Part shown: positions 34,616-43,034 of the stretch, piece by piece
Layout of the letters: every line of letters starts with the position of its first letter
Position numbering within the stretch: the stretch's first letter is position 1
Translations under genes and position numbers: made by a program
Assembly (NCBI GenBank): GCA_020446815.1
Contig: JAGRDY010000037.1
Location: 1-44,668 of the forward strand
Reading direction: 5' to 3'
Origin: Paracoccaceae bacterium
GTDB lineage: Bacteria > Pseudomonadota > Alphaproteobacteria > Rhodobacterales > Rhodobacteraceae
DNA: 44,668 bases
The notes under the pieces: generated by a model
What the model saw: only the letters and a program-made list of their open reading frames with translations
What the model was told of the DNA's origin: nothing
The model's database searches: none

Positions 34616-35413
34616 ATGAGCCCGGGCTCCGAGATCGAGCTTTTCGTCAGGATCGTCGCCACCGCCGCGATCGTCATCGGCGTCACGCTCGCCGCCGAGC
34701 ATCTGGGCCCAAAGATCGGCGGCGCGCTTGCCGGATTGCCGATCGTCATCGGCCCGGCCTTCTTCTTCCTGGTGCAGGACCAGAACCTGACTTTCAGCGC
34801 CGATGCCGCCGCCGCGTCGCTGACCTCGCTGGCGGCCACCCAAGCCTTCCTGCTGGGCTACGTCGCCGTCGCCGCGCGGACGCGCGCGGCACTCGGCGCG
34901 GCTGTTCTGGCCTGGCTGCTTTGCGCCTGGCTGCTGTCCCACCTGCCGGCATCGCCGTGGCTCGGGCTGGCGGTGTTCACGACCGCGATGCTGGTGGCGC
35001 GTCGGATTGGCGCGCGGTTCCTGCGGCCGCTTGGCGCCGCGCGGGCCAGCGGCACATGGCTGCTTTTGTTGCTGCGCGGGCTGGTGGCGGGGATGCTGGT
35101 GGCAGGGGTGACACTTGCCGCCAACCGGTTGGGGCCGGTGTGGGCCGGATTCCTGATTGCCTATCCGATCGGATTGACAGTGATCTCGGCGACCTTGCAC
35201 CGGCGGCTTGGGGCGACGATCACAATCGCCACATTGCGCGCCGTCATGCTCGGCATTTCAAGCCTTGCCGCCTTCGCCTTCGTGCTGTCGATCACGCTGG
35301 CGCCGCTGGGCCCGCTGCCGGCCTTCGCTGCGGCACTGGCCGCCAGCGTGACGGTGACCTTGGCGCTGGTGCTTGCCTCGGCCCGACGACCCTCGACAAC
35401 TTCGCCATGGTGA
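34616..35413 (+). CDS. Polytopic membrane protein with an internal repeat
   Basis: 265 residues from the ATG at 34616. About eight to ten hydrophobic helices in two similar halves: TLAAEHLGPKIGGALAGLPI near residue 25 and TLAANRLGPVWAGFLIAYPI near residue 165, so the protein arose by duplication. I do not recognise a named family with certainty; it resembles GlpM-like/DUF3147 small membrane proteins. It starts 13 bases after the hydantoinase stop, suggesting a linked transport or export role. The last ten residues (RRPSTTSPW region) are encoded by the edge of an IS630 fragment, so the native C-terminus is lost. Confidence 0.75.
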   Translation: MSPGSEIELFVRIVATAAIVIGVTLAAEHLGPKIGGALAGLPIVIGPAFFFLVQDQNLTFSADAAAASLTSLAATQAFLLGYVAVAARTRAALGAAVLAWLLCAWLLSHLPASPWLGLAVFTTAMLVARRIGARFLRPLGAARASGTWLLLLLRGLVAGMLVAGVTLAANRLGPVWAGFLIAYPIGLTVISATLHRRLGATITIATLRAVMLGISSLAAFAFVLSITLAPLGPLPAFAAALAASVTVTLALVLASARRPSTTSPW

Positions 35414-35562
35414 TGTCCGGTTCGGCTTCCACGCGCGACTTGAGCCAATCTGAGACCGCATCCAGCTTGCTGTGCCGAAGCCGGCCCTGAGGCGCCGCAT
35501 TCACCCCACCCGTTCGCCTCTTGCGTTGCATGATCCGCACCGCGCTGGCAGCGGATACGTAA
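35385..35562 (-). mobile_element. IS630-family transposase N-terminal fragment
   Basis: The minus-strand frame reads VSAASAVRIMQRKRRTGG, NAAPQGRLRHSKLD and LKSRVEAEPDITMAKLS, matching the helix-turn-helix region of IS630/Tc1-mariner-type transposases. The catalytic domain is absent. It borders the altered end of the membrane-protein gene. Confidence 0.65.
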
Positions 35563-35873
35563 GGGCGATCCTCGCTGGCACGCCGCAGGCGCAGCTGGTC
35601 GAAGCGCCCAAGCCAAAGAAGGTGAAGGGCATCACTCCCGAGGCGATGGCGCGCATGGAACAGGAACTGGCCCGCCTGCAGGAGGGCATCGCCTCGATCC
35701 AGGACACCTACGGGCAGGATCACCTGCACCTGACCGTGATCAAGTGCTATGTCGGCAAGTTGCTCGGGAACGCCCGGGTAGTGCGCTACCTGGCGCAGAA
35801 CCATCCAGAATTCCTCGGCGAATTCCAGACCATCACTGAGATCACGCCGGCAGAGGCCGCCGAGGCCGAGTAG
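35556..35873 (+). pseudogene. RepB/ParB-like partition protein, C-terminal fragment
   Basis: About 105 codons, from YVRAILAGTPQAQLVEAP through GITPEAMARMEQELARLQ and HLTVIKCYVGKLLGNARVV to ITPEAAEAE. From memory this is the C-terminal part of the RepB-like partition proteins found on plasmids and integrated elements. The ParB nuclease-like N-terminal domain is missing and the IS630 fragment stands in its place. Confidence 0.65.
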
Positions 35874-36140
35874 CGGCCCGTAGGCCAATGATCGGGACCC
35901 GGACCCGATAAGCGCGGGGACCGCGGGAGACGCCGGAGTGTGGGCCGGATCAAGCGCGGCGGTGGGGATGGCGGCGAACCCGCTCGGAGCCCACCAGGCC
36001 GGCTCGAGTGTTCGCCGGCCGCGCGGCCGTGCATGCGGCTGCGTTTCATCGAGGTGTGCCGGAGGCCGGGCAACTTCGGCACGCCCACTTGGCCCATTGC
36101 AAAACATGGTGAATCCGCGTCGACCTACCACGGAACTTCG
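35874..36140. other. Unassigned stretch
   Basis: About 270 bases between the partition fragment and the next gene. Short open frames such as one beginning MRLRFIEVCRRPGNF show no recognisable family. Confidence 0.3.
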
Positions 36141-36707
36141 TCAGGGATTGATCCCCTCAAACCCACGGCACTCGGTCAGTAGGCTGACCGCCGTTTCAAG
36201 CCGATCAGGTGTGGGCTGGGGCGGATTTCCCATCGTTGTCGTGCCGGGGGTCAATGTCCAACCGCCTTCATCCATAACGATGCGCAGACGCATGATCTGC
36301 TTCCCACGGGTTCTTGCCTCGGCAAGGCCCCTCCCGACCGACCAATAGGCATGTTGAGCCATGATACAGTTCTCGATCAGCCGAATAAGAAATTCCCTTG
36401 GAGCCAGATGTTTCCAGGAATCGGCGTCTTTTCGAGCGCGCGCCAACGGGAGCCTGTCTGAACTTTCAAACTGATGCGCCTCTTTCGGGGCCTCGGCTGA
36501 GCTGAATGCCAATCCACGAACAAGAGCCGCAACGAGTAGCGTAGGGTCACGTGGGCGCCTTTGCAGTTCAGTCTGGATGTCTCGAAGCAGTGTGGCCGGG
36601 TTTCCGGCAAGCGCGGTCTCGGGCACCCAACTTATTGCTGATTTTGGGAGGTCAGCACCTGCGCCGAGCTCCTCGAGGAACGAGCGCGCGATCTGTCGCG
36701 TTGTCAT
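36141..36707 (-). CDS. Hypothetical protein
   Basis: 188 residues from an ATG with GCAAAGGGCCG upstream. It begins MTTRQIARSFLEELGAGADL, is soluble, mainly helical by appearance, and has a central Trp/Arg-rich segment (SWKHLAPREFLIRLIENCIM). Not recognised. The base composition is less GC-rich than in core genes, and it sits inside element debris, overlapping the beginning of the portal fragment on the other strand. It could be a cargo gene of the element. Confidence 0.5.
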   Translation of the reverse strand: MTTRQIARSFLEELGAGADLPKSAISWVPETALAGNPATLLRDIQTELQRRPRDPTLLVAALVRGLAFSSAEAPKEAHQFESSDRLPLARARKDADSWKHLAPREFLIRLIENCIMAQHAYWSVGRGLAEARTRGKQIMRLRIVMDEGGWTLTPGTTTMGNPPQPTPDRLETAVSLLTECRGFEGINP

Positions 36708-36714
36708 CGGCCCT

Positions 36715-37052
36715 TTGCAGAACGGGTTGCAGAGCCGTCCGGTCCCGGCGAGTGAGATCGCCCACGTCTATGAAAACAGCGCACGCGGGCGCGCGGGGTT
36801 CCGTGGGGCGCACCGGTGATCCGCAACTTGCGCGATCTCGACGATTACGAGGTCGCCGAGCTGGACCGCAAGAAGACCGAGTCCTGCGTCACCGCCATCG
36901 TGTTCGGAGATGACGAGGCGCAGCAGGGCATCGCGCCCTCGGTGGTCGACGCCGATGGCAACCGGGTCGAACAATTCGAGCCGGGGCTTATCGCCTATGC
37001 GCGCGGCGGCAAGGATATCCGGTTCAATCAGCCATCGGCCACGGGCGGATAG
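36715..37052 (+). pseudogene. Lambda-type phage portal protein fragment, frameshifted
   Basis: One frame has GLQSRPVPASEIAHVYENSA; the next frame then reads RGVPWGAPVIRNLRDLDDYE and on to VVDADGNRVEQFEPGLIAYA and GGKDIRFNQPSATGG. Together these match the middle of lambda-family portal proteins, which form the head-tail entry ring, with a frameshift near 36790. N- and C-terminal parts are missing. Confidence 0.7.
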
Positions 37053-37069
37053 CGGCAGGGGAGCGCGCG

Positions 37070-37627
37070 GTGACGGCCGCCATGCGCGAAGCCGGGACCG
37101 GGTTGAAGACCGCGTGGCGGCTGCAGATTACCGGCGCGGGGCTCGGCACACGGCTCGCCAATTCGATCCGGAGCCAGAACTTCCCGAGGTCGGGCGAGAG
37201 CCTGGACGCGGCAGCACTGGTCTGGTCGAAGGCCCCGGTCATCGTGGGCGCGCATGACACGGGGCCGTTGATCCGCTCGAAGAACGGGTTCTGGCTTGCG
37301 ATCCCGCTGCCCGCCGCGGGCAAGTCCCTGCGCGGCGGCCGGATCACCCCCGGCGAATGGGAGCGCCGCCGTGGCCTCCGCCTGCGCTTCGTCTATCGCC
37401 GCACCGGCCCGAGCCTGCTGGTGGCGGAGGGGCGGCTGAACACCAAGGGTCAGGCGGTGGTGTCGCGCTCAAAGACCGGGCGCGGCAAGGTCACCGCGCC
37501 GATCTTCCTGCTGGTGCCGCAGGTCAAGCTGCCGAAGCGGCTGGACCTGGCGCGGGACGCGGACCGGGCGTTGGACAGCGTGCCGGGGCTGATCGTGACG
37601 AACTGGGTGGAGGGCAGGAGGTGGTGA
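37070..37627 (+). CDS. DUF6441 family phage protein
   Basis: 185 residues from a GTG at 37070 with GGGGAG upstream. It begins MTAAMREAGTGLKTAWRLQI and contains AALVWSKAPVIVGAHDTG and GFWLAIPLPAAGKSLRGGRI, features I associate with DUF6441, a family found among tail/head-completion genes of Rhodobacterales prophages. Length is normal for the family. Role unknown. It follows the portal fragment and is convergent with the immunity gene. Confidence 0.65.
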   Translation: MTAAMREAGTGLKTAWRLQITGAGLGTRLANSIRSQNFPRSGESLDAAALVWSKAPVIVGAHDTGPLIRSKNGFWLAIPLPAAGKSLRGGRITPGEWERRRGLRLRFVYRRTGPSLLVAEGRLNTKGQAVVSRSKTGRGKVTAPIFLLVPQVKLPKRLDLARDADRALDSVPGLIVTNWVEGRRW

Positions 37628-37640
37628 TTTGCTGCCGCGA

Positions 37641-37946
37641 CTATCTCAAAGAAGACGCCCATGCCTGAAAATCCTTGAAAAGCCGCCGAATGCCTTCGCT
37701 GGAAATGACCCAGTCAGCCTTGGACTCTTTGAACCATAGGTCCTCAAGATCGGCATGCTCGTCGGGCAACAGTCTGTCGAAAAACGCACTCAATTCACGC
37801 ACCGCTTCGTCCCCATACCTCCGCCGGAAGCTAGTGTAGATGTCATGGCGCGCTATAGGGGAGTCAGACCCCCAATCCGGATAGACCAAGTCAATATCCT
37901 GATGGAACTGCAACGTGAAGTCACGGAAGGCCTGCGGCGGTTTCAT
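37641..37946 (-). CDS. Putative immunity protein for the RNase A-like toxin
   Basis: 101 residues, starting MKPPQAFRDFTLQFHQDIDL. It is small and acidic, and the Phe-x3-FHQDID start resembles CdiI-type immunity proteins of contact-dependent inhibition systems. One base separates its start from the stop of the toxin gene on the same strand, the usual layout for toxin and immunity. It should bind and block the toxin domain in the cytoplasm. Immunity function rests on position, size and this partial resemblance. Confidence 0.7.
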   Translation of the reverse strand: MKPPQAFRDFTLQFHQDIDLVYPDWGSDSPIARHDIYTSFRRRYGDEAVRELSAFFDRLLPDEHADLEDLWFKESKADWVISSEGIRRLFKDFQAWASSLR

Positions 37947-37947
37947 G

Positions 37948-39006
37948 CTATTCGTCCCTTGGATAGGATGTTATGACAATAAAGCCGTTCGGCATGTCCG
38001 GCGCATGGCGAATATACGTTCCCACACCGTAGGTTGTCCGCAGCCGAATCGGCGAAGAGGCTCTTCGGGTCAACCGATATGCCTCCTGGCCGGTGATGCT
38101 TGAGAAGGTGCTTGTAATGAAAGCGTCCTGCTCGCGTCCGGTCGCGACTGCATTCACCACGTCTGCATTGCGGGACAGGTTCGCGTTCGTCAACCTCTCG
38201 GCAGCCGCAAGCGAACTGAAGGAACCCTGGCGCCAGCGGTAGACCGTGTAGAACAGCGTTCGGGCTTGCGGCACGGTGACCATGCCGATGAGGAAGGCTT
38301 CGCTCTTGCCGATGTGCAATTCAATCGTGTGCCCACCCCCAACCTCGTGCTCGGCGAGGTCTTGGAGGGGATAGCCCCCGTCGGTGGGGACATAATCAAC
38401 AAGCGTGACGTCATTCGGTACATCGGGTCTGACCGGCTCCGCATAGCACCTGCAGTTGTGCGCCTGACCCGGATGTCCGCCCGCGGGCGGCTCGTCCCAG
38501 CGGAACACCTGATCGTCGTACTCGGCATGGCTTTCGCGAACCTTGGCATCGTCCTGGGAGCGCCAGATGTAACGTTCGATGCCGAGGTCTTGCTGCCGAA
38601 GCTGGTTGATCAGGCCTGCGAAGGCCCGAAGGAGACGTTCTTCCATCGCAGTCCGCAACGGACGCAGGCGCTGCGGGTGGGTCTCATATTCCTCGAAGAT
38701 GGCCGCCAGACGCGCATCCCACTGGCGCAGCGCCTCCTCCTTCGCGTCCGAAACGTTGCGAAGGTCGTCTTCGGACACCCGTGGCACGGTTTCCGGGGGC
38801 GTCAGCGCATTCAACAGCATCCGGGTGTTGTCGGCGATCACCCGGTCGAGTTGGTCGGTGAAATCGGCCCGTAGATCGGCGTAGCCGGGAAAGAGCGACT
38901 TGATCGAAATGCCCGCACGGTAGCCGTACACGGCCCCGTTCTGCCGTGCCAACACATACTGACCGCTGCCGTCGTGGCGGAGAAATTCCCGTAGATTGTG
39001 CTGCAT
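37948..39006 (-). CDS. MuF head-morphogenesis domain fused to an RNase A-like toxin
   Basis: 352 residues. Residues 1-145 are helical. Residues 146-191 carry the MuF/SPP1 gp7 signature: YIWRSQDDAKVRESHAEYDD, then GHPGQAHNCRCYAEP. After a short linker, residues 217-352 match bacterial RNase A-like CDI toxin domains: LAEHEVGGGHTIELHIGKSE with His220, 226 and 231, GSFSSLAAAERLTNANLSRN, and the end FIVITSYP with Thr346 and Tyr348. In the Yersinia CdiA toxin the catalytic set, as I recall, is His, Arg, Thr and Tyr with Thr and Tyr two apart, as here. This is a MuF-type polymorphic toxin, probably packaged in or carried by phage particles, degrading RNA. An immunity gene follows directly. The frame is intact although neighbouring phage genes are broken. 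Confidence 0.82.
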   Translation of the reverse strand: MQHNLREFLRHDGSGQYVLARQNGAVYGYRAGISIKSLFPGYADLRADFTDQLDRVIADNTRMLLNALTPPETVPRVSEDDLRNVSDAKEEALRQWDARLAAIFEEYETHPQRLRPLRTAMEERLLRAFAGLINQLRQQDLGIERYIWRSQDDAKVRESHAEYDDQVFRWDEPPAGGHPGQAHNCRCYAEPVRPDVPNDVTLVDYVPTDGGYPLQDLAEHEVGGGHTIELHIGKSEAFLIGMVTVPQARTLFYTVYRWRQGSFSSLAAAERLTNANLSRNADVVNAVATGREQDAFITSTFSSITGQEAYRLTRRASSPIRLRTTYGVGTYIRHAPDMPNGFIVITSYPRDE

Positions 39007-39159
39007 GGAACCTCCCGACGAACCGCGGGATGCAAGTTACCGGCAATTGGTTAATGAGCATTCTCCCGACCGTTCGCTGCTTCCGTTGCCGCTTTAACCG
39101 GAAAACCAACAAAGCCCGCTTCGATGCCCACTCCCCCGAGAAACCATCCTCGCCGCGCT

Positions 39160-39558
39160 GCACGCGCGGCTCGTCAGAACGACGCGCCCGGCTGATCGAT
39201 CAGTTGGAATTGCAGCTTGAAGAACTGGAAACGGCGGCAACCGAGGATGCCATGGCCGCCGAACAGGCGACCGAGAAAACCGGCACGGTGCGCGCCTTCA
39301 CGCGCCGCCACCCTGTGCGCAAGCCGTTCCCCGATCACCTGCCGCGCGAGCGGGTTGTTGTCGAGGCACCTGCCGCCTGCACCTGCTGCGGCTCGGATCG
39401 CCTCGTGAAGATGGGCGAGGACATCACCGAGACGCTGGAGGTGATCCCGCGGCAGTGGAAGGTGATCCAAACCGTGCGTGAGAAGTTCACCTGCCGGGCC
39501 TGCGAGAGGATCAGCCAGCCGCCGGCCCCGTTCCATGCGATCCCGCGTGGATGGGCCG
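39160..39558 (+). mobile_element. IS66-family TnpC transposase fragment
   Basis: The plus frame has RARLIDQLELQLEELETAAT, HPVRKPFPDHLPRERVVVEA, then the zinc-finger CTCCGSDRLVKMGED and KFTCRACERISQPP, typical of the N-terminal third of IS66 TnpC. The DDE domain is absent; homology stops after IPRGWAGP. The following 95 bases up to the TAA at 39650 are unrelated. Confidence 0.8.
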
Positions 39559-39703
39559 GGCCCATGCTCGGCCATCCGCAAAGTATTCTTCCCTGTCGAG
39601 AACCCAGCGGACAACGCGGCAGAGGTTGTCGCGTATCTTTCAGAGTAACCCTCTGAGCTTTGTTTAAATTTTACTGGGGTGGACCCGGCAGCGATGGGGG
39701 TCC

Positions 39704-39898
39704 ATGTCGCCGGCCGGACGCCTGCTGCTGAACCGCCGCCTCGTGCAGGCGCCGGTCGACGCCATCGACTATGTGATCACCCACGAGCTCTGCCATGTGG
39801 CGGAGCCTCATCACGGTACTGCCTTCTTCGAGCTACTCTACAAGGTGATGCCCGATTGGGAACGTCGGAAGCAGAGGCTGGAACGGGCAATGGCCTGA
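39704..39898 (+). pseudogene. YgjP/DUF45-type metallopeptidase, C-terminal fragment
   Basis: About 64 codons starting MSPAGRLLLNRRLVQAP. The zinc motif HELCH with downstream EPHHGTAFFELL is intact, and the end VMPDWERRKQRLERAMA matches the family. The first 150 or so residues are missing. Such proteins often accompany type I restriction genes; none is visible here. Confidence 0.7.
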
Positions 39899-40138
39899 AA
39901 TCTTGCAAGACCCGCCGCGGCAGGCCAAAGTCCACGCCCACGTGCAAGTCAAGTCCAGCGCCTGAAGCCGAGGCCGAAAACCGTATCGCGCCAAATGCCA
40001 AACAGAGACTCGCGCCATTTTGGGCGGTTATTTCGCCTGCAATTTCAGGTCTCTAGGGGTCGATGCCCCGCACAAGTCGCGGAAAACCCGCCACAATGGG
40101 CTATGCAAAAAATAGTTTAAAATCAATGTCTTATGTGG

Positions 40139-40228
40139 TGGCGGACAGAGAGGGATTCGAACCCTCGAGACGGTTCCCCGCCTACACACTTTCCAGGCGT
40201 GCGCCTTCGACCACTCGGCCACCTGTCC
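40139..40228 (-). tRNA. tRNA-Ser (anticodon GGA)
   Basis: A 90-base cloverleaf on the minus strand. The acceptor stem GGACAGG pairs with the 3' strand CTGTCC, the discriminator G and CCA are encoded, the anticodon loop is CTGGAAA, there is a long variable arm as in serine tRNAs, and the T-loop is GGTTCGAATC. It reads serine UCC/UCU codons. The 3' end points toward the phage/IS mosaic at 35.4-39.9 kb, making it a likely integration site for that element. Confidence 0.95.
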
Positions 40229-40780
40229 GGCTGCGGCTACTTACCGCGACAGCTCGTGGGCTTGCAAGGGGGCGCAGGCTAAATTGTGGCGGCCACCGGG
40301 AGCCGCTGGGGGGCGCTATGCGCGCAGGATCGCTCGCAGCTGTGCTCGCGATGTGTCAACGCAGCGCGTGAAGCGTCTGATGGAGGCTCGGCGGATGTTG
40401 TCGCGGCGCGGCGTCGATGCGCCTGCACGCCCTACGGCGACGAGATCCCTGGCGGTTTCGCGCCAAAACCGGACAGCGCCGAAACGACGCCCCGCCGGCG
40501 CAGAAGGCCGCGGGGCAAGAGATCATGGGGCGCAGGCTGGCCGAATCCGGGCAGGTCCGGCATCCCCTTGCAAGGCACCATCAACGACAGCGTTGGCGCC
40601 TTGAGTGAAAGTAGTCAATGTGTCTGCCGGAAGCGGCGTACGAACCGCTTCGATCAAGGCGGTCCACAGAGATATGCGCCCTCTCCGGTCACGGCGTGAT
40701 CGGGCGGCGGCCTGCCGTTGCGGTCGCTGAATGCCCCTTATGGCAAACCGTTTCTGCCGGAAAACCGCCCCCCGCCCATG
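40229..40780. other. Gene-free stretch after tRNA-Ser
   Basis: About 550 bases without a recognisable protein, RNA or repeat. Small frames have atypical composition. The tRNA promoter should lie in its first 100 bases, but no clear -35/-10 pair stands out. Confidence 0.4.
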
Positions 40781-41370
40781 TCAAAGCGATTTCGCACCAT
40801 CAATCACCAGGGCATGGCCCGTCATGAAGGATGATTTATCCGAGGCCAGATAGACGATGGCCTCTGCGATTTCGTCAGGGCGGTCCCATCGTCCCATCGG
40901 GATGTTTTGCTTGATGTAGCGCTCCAGTTCGCGACGCCCACCCATCTGGTGCTCGAAACCCGCGTTGAAAGGCGTGTCGATGAAACCCGGACAAAGAGCA
41001 TTGCACCGTATGCCCGCGCCCGCAAAATCGACCGCGATCTGGCGCACCATGGCGATCACGGCATGTTTTGTCGTGCAATAGGCGATCATCTGACGATCAT
41101 GTTGCACACCGGAGTTTGAAGCTGTCACGATGATCGAGCCCTGTCCCGCGGGCGCCATCACCCGCATCGCAGCCTGTGCCGCCAGAAAAGGCGCACGCAC
41201 ATTGAGCCGCCAGGACAAATCCAATTGCTTGACATCAATCTGATCGAGCCGTCCTGCCACCTGTACGCCCGCGTGAGAATGCACGACATCAAGGCGGCCA
41301 TGTCGGGACGCGACGTCGAGGATCGCATTGATCAGCCTGGCGTCGCCTGCACCCCTGCACATCCCGTGTT
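40781..41370 (-). pseudogene. Short-chain dehydrogenase/reductase, 5'-truncated
   Basis: The last about 190 residues of an SDR are present: LDVVHSHAGVQVAGRLDQID, the catalytic Ser region IIVTASNSGVQ, YCTTK (YxxxK), RCNALCPGFIDTPF and MTGHALVIDG at the end. The N-terminal TGxxxGIG cofactor motif is missing; the frame upstream of about 41370 reads as unrelated low-complexity sequence. The usual NNAG is changed to HSHAG. It is therefore probably inactive. Confidence 0.75.
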
Positions 41371-41525
41371 CGGCCCCGCACAGCGAATTCCCGGCCGCCC
41401 CCGGGCACGGGTCTGGACCTGGCCGTGCCGCGCGCCTAGATCGGTCTGGCCTTGCCGGACGGCGCGCCAGGCGCCGGGCGGCAAAACCGCAACGACCATT
41501 CTCACATTTCATCGGGTGTACGAAA

Positions 41526-42137
41526 ATGAAACTCTACTACATGCCGGGCGCCTGTCCGCTCGCCACCCATATCGTCCTGCAATGGACCGCAACGCCCTGC
41601 GAGGGCGTGAAGCTCAGCCATGACGATCTGAAAAAGGACGCCTTCTTGCGTGTCAACCCGCTCGGCGCGGTGCCCGCGCTCGAGGTTGACGGCACGGTGC
41701 TCACCCAGAACGCGGGCATCCTGAACTATCTGGCAAGAATCGCCCCCGAGGCAAAGCTGCTGGGCGACGGCACACCGCGCGGCGAGGCGGAAGCGCAGCG
41801 CTGGCTCGGCTTCGTCAACTCCGATATCCACCCCGCCTTCAAACCGCTCTTCGGCGCGACCGCCTATCTCGGCGATGCGGCGATGATCGAAAAGAGCAAG
41901 GCCAATGCAAGGGAACGGTTGCGCAGCCTGTTCGGCATCGTCGACGCGCAGCTCAAGGGCCGCGACTGGATCGCCGGCAGCCGCTCGATCGCCGACGCCT
42001 ATCTGTTCGTGATGCTGCGCTGGGCGCAGGGCAACGGCATAGATCTGTCGGGCCTGGCCGAGATCGCCCGCTATTACGCGCGGATGCAGAAGGATGCCGG
42101 TGTTGTGGGGGCGCTGAAGGCCGAAGGGCTTTCGTGA
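41526..42137 (+). CDS. Glutathione S-transferase
   Basis: 203 residues from the ATG at 41526. The thioredoxin-like N-terminal domain has MKLYYMPGACPLATHIVL with the catalytic Cys10 typical of bacterial beta-class GSTs, VNPLGAVPALEVDG with the cis-Pro and LTQNAGILNYLA for the glutathione carboxylate. The helical C-terminal domain has GRDWIAGSRSIADAYLF. It conjugates or reduces electrophiles with glutathione in the cytoplasm. Convergent with the MarC pseudogene. Confidence 0.94.
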   Translation: MKLYYMPGACPLATHIVLQWTATPCEGVKLSHDDLKKDAFLRVNPLGAVPALEVDGTVLTQNAGILNYLARIAPEAKLLGDGTPRGEAEAQRWLGFVNSDIHPAFKPLFGATAYLGDAAMIEKSKANARERLRSLFGIVDAQLKGRDWIAGSRSIADAYLFVMLRWAQGNGIDLSGLAEIARYYARMQKDAGVVGALKAEGLS

Positions 42138-42159
42138 ACCGCGCCCGGCGGCGGGCGCA

Positions 42160-42814
42160 CGGCGCCCTGCCCTGCCCGGCTTGAACCCTGTCCGGGCAGC
42201 ACCGCCTTCAGCCCCGATGCGATCATCTCCACCGCGCTGGCAAGCAGGATCATGCCCATCAGCCGGGTCATGACGGTGCGCATAGTATTCGACATGACGC
42301 GCCCGAACAGCGGCGAGAACCACAACAGCGCCATCAGCGGCGCCAGAACGACCGCCACCACCAGCCCGATGTCGAGCAATTCGCCGAAACCTCCGGCCTG
42401 ACCGGCACAGATGATGATCGTGGCGATGGTTCCCGGCCCGATCATCATCGGAAAGGTGAGCGGTCAGAACGGGGTCTCCTCGATCTCGGCCATGTGGTCC
42501 TTCTCGGCCGCCGATCCGTGATGCGACGCGACATTGGCGCCTTGCAGCATCGCCCAGGCGATGCCGGCCAGCACCGCGCCGCCGGCGATGCGGAACTGGT
42601 CGATGGTGATGCCGATGAACCCGATCAGCTGCTTGCCGCCGAACAGGATCACCGCGCAGCTGGCGAACGAGAAGACCGTGATCTTGACAGCCAGCTTGCG
42701 CTGCTCGGGCACGGTAAAGCCATCGGTATAGGCCAGGAAGATCGGCAGTTACATGAACGGATTCATGATGGCGAAAAGCCCGCCGAAAGCCTTGATCAGA
42801 AACACCGTACCCAT
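42160..42814 (-). pseudogene. MarC/NAAT family membrane protein, two premature stops
   Basis: Starts at 42814 with a strong GAGGAGGG site: MGTVFLIKAFGGLFAIMNPF. A TAA at 42749-42751 follows NPFM where the family has NPF-VN-LPIFLA. The frame continues through LPIFLAYTDGFTVPEQRKLA and ends again at a TGA (42464-42466) in ETPF-stop-PLTFPMM, where about two codons seem to be lost from ETPFAVPLTFP. The remaining helices follow in the same frame (MMIGPGTIATIIICAGQAGG). After LPGQG the frame runs on with unrelated residues into the convergent GST gene, to 42074. Six-helix inner-membrane family of unclear role; this copy cannot make a full protein. Confidence 0.82.
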
Positions 42815-43034
42815 GTGCCCTCCTCACACGGCACGCACGCCGGCCCCTTTGATGCCGCAGGGGCCGGGGCATTGCAACCGGGCCTGCGCCGCGCAAATCC
42901 GGCACGAACGCCCCCTTGAGGCTGACGGGCATTTGCCCCAGAGTGCTCGCCGCGGCCGGGCGCAGCGGCGGCCGCGCCCGGCGCTTGCCCGCGCCGGCAT
43001 CGACCGCGCCCGGCCATGACATTTGGTGACAACG

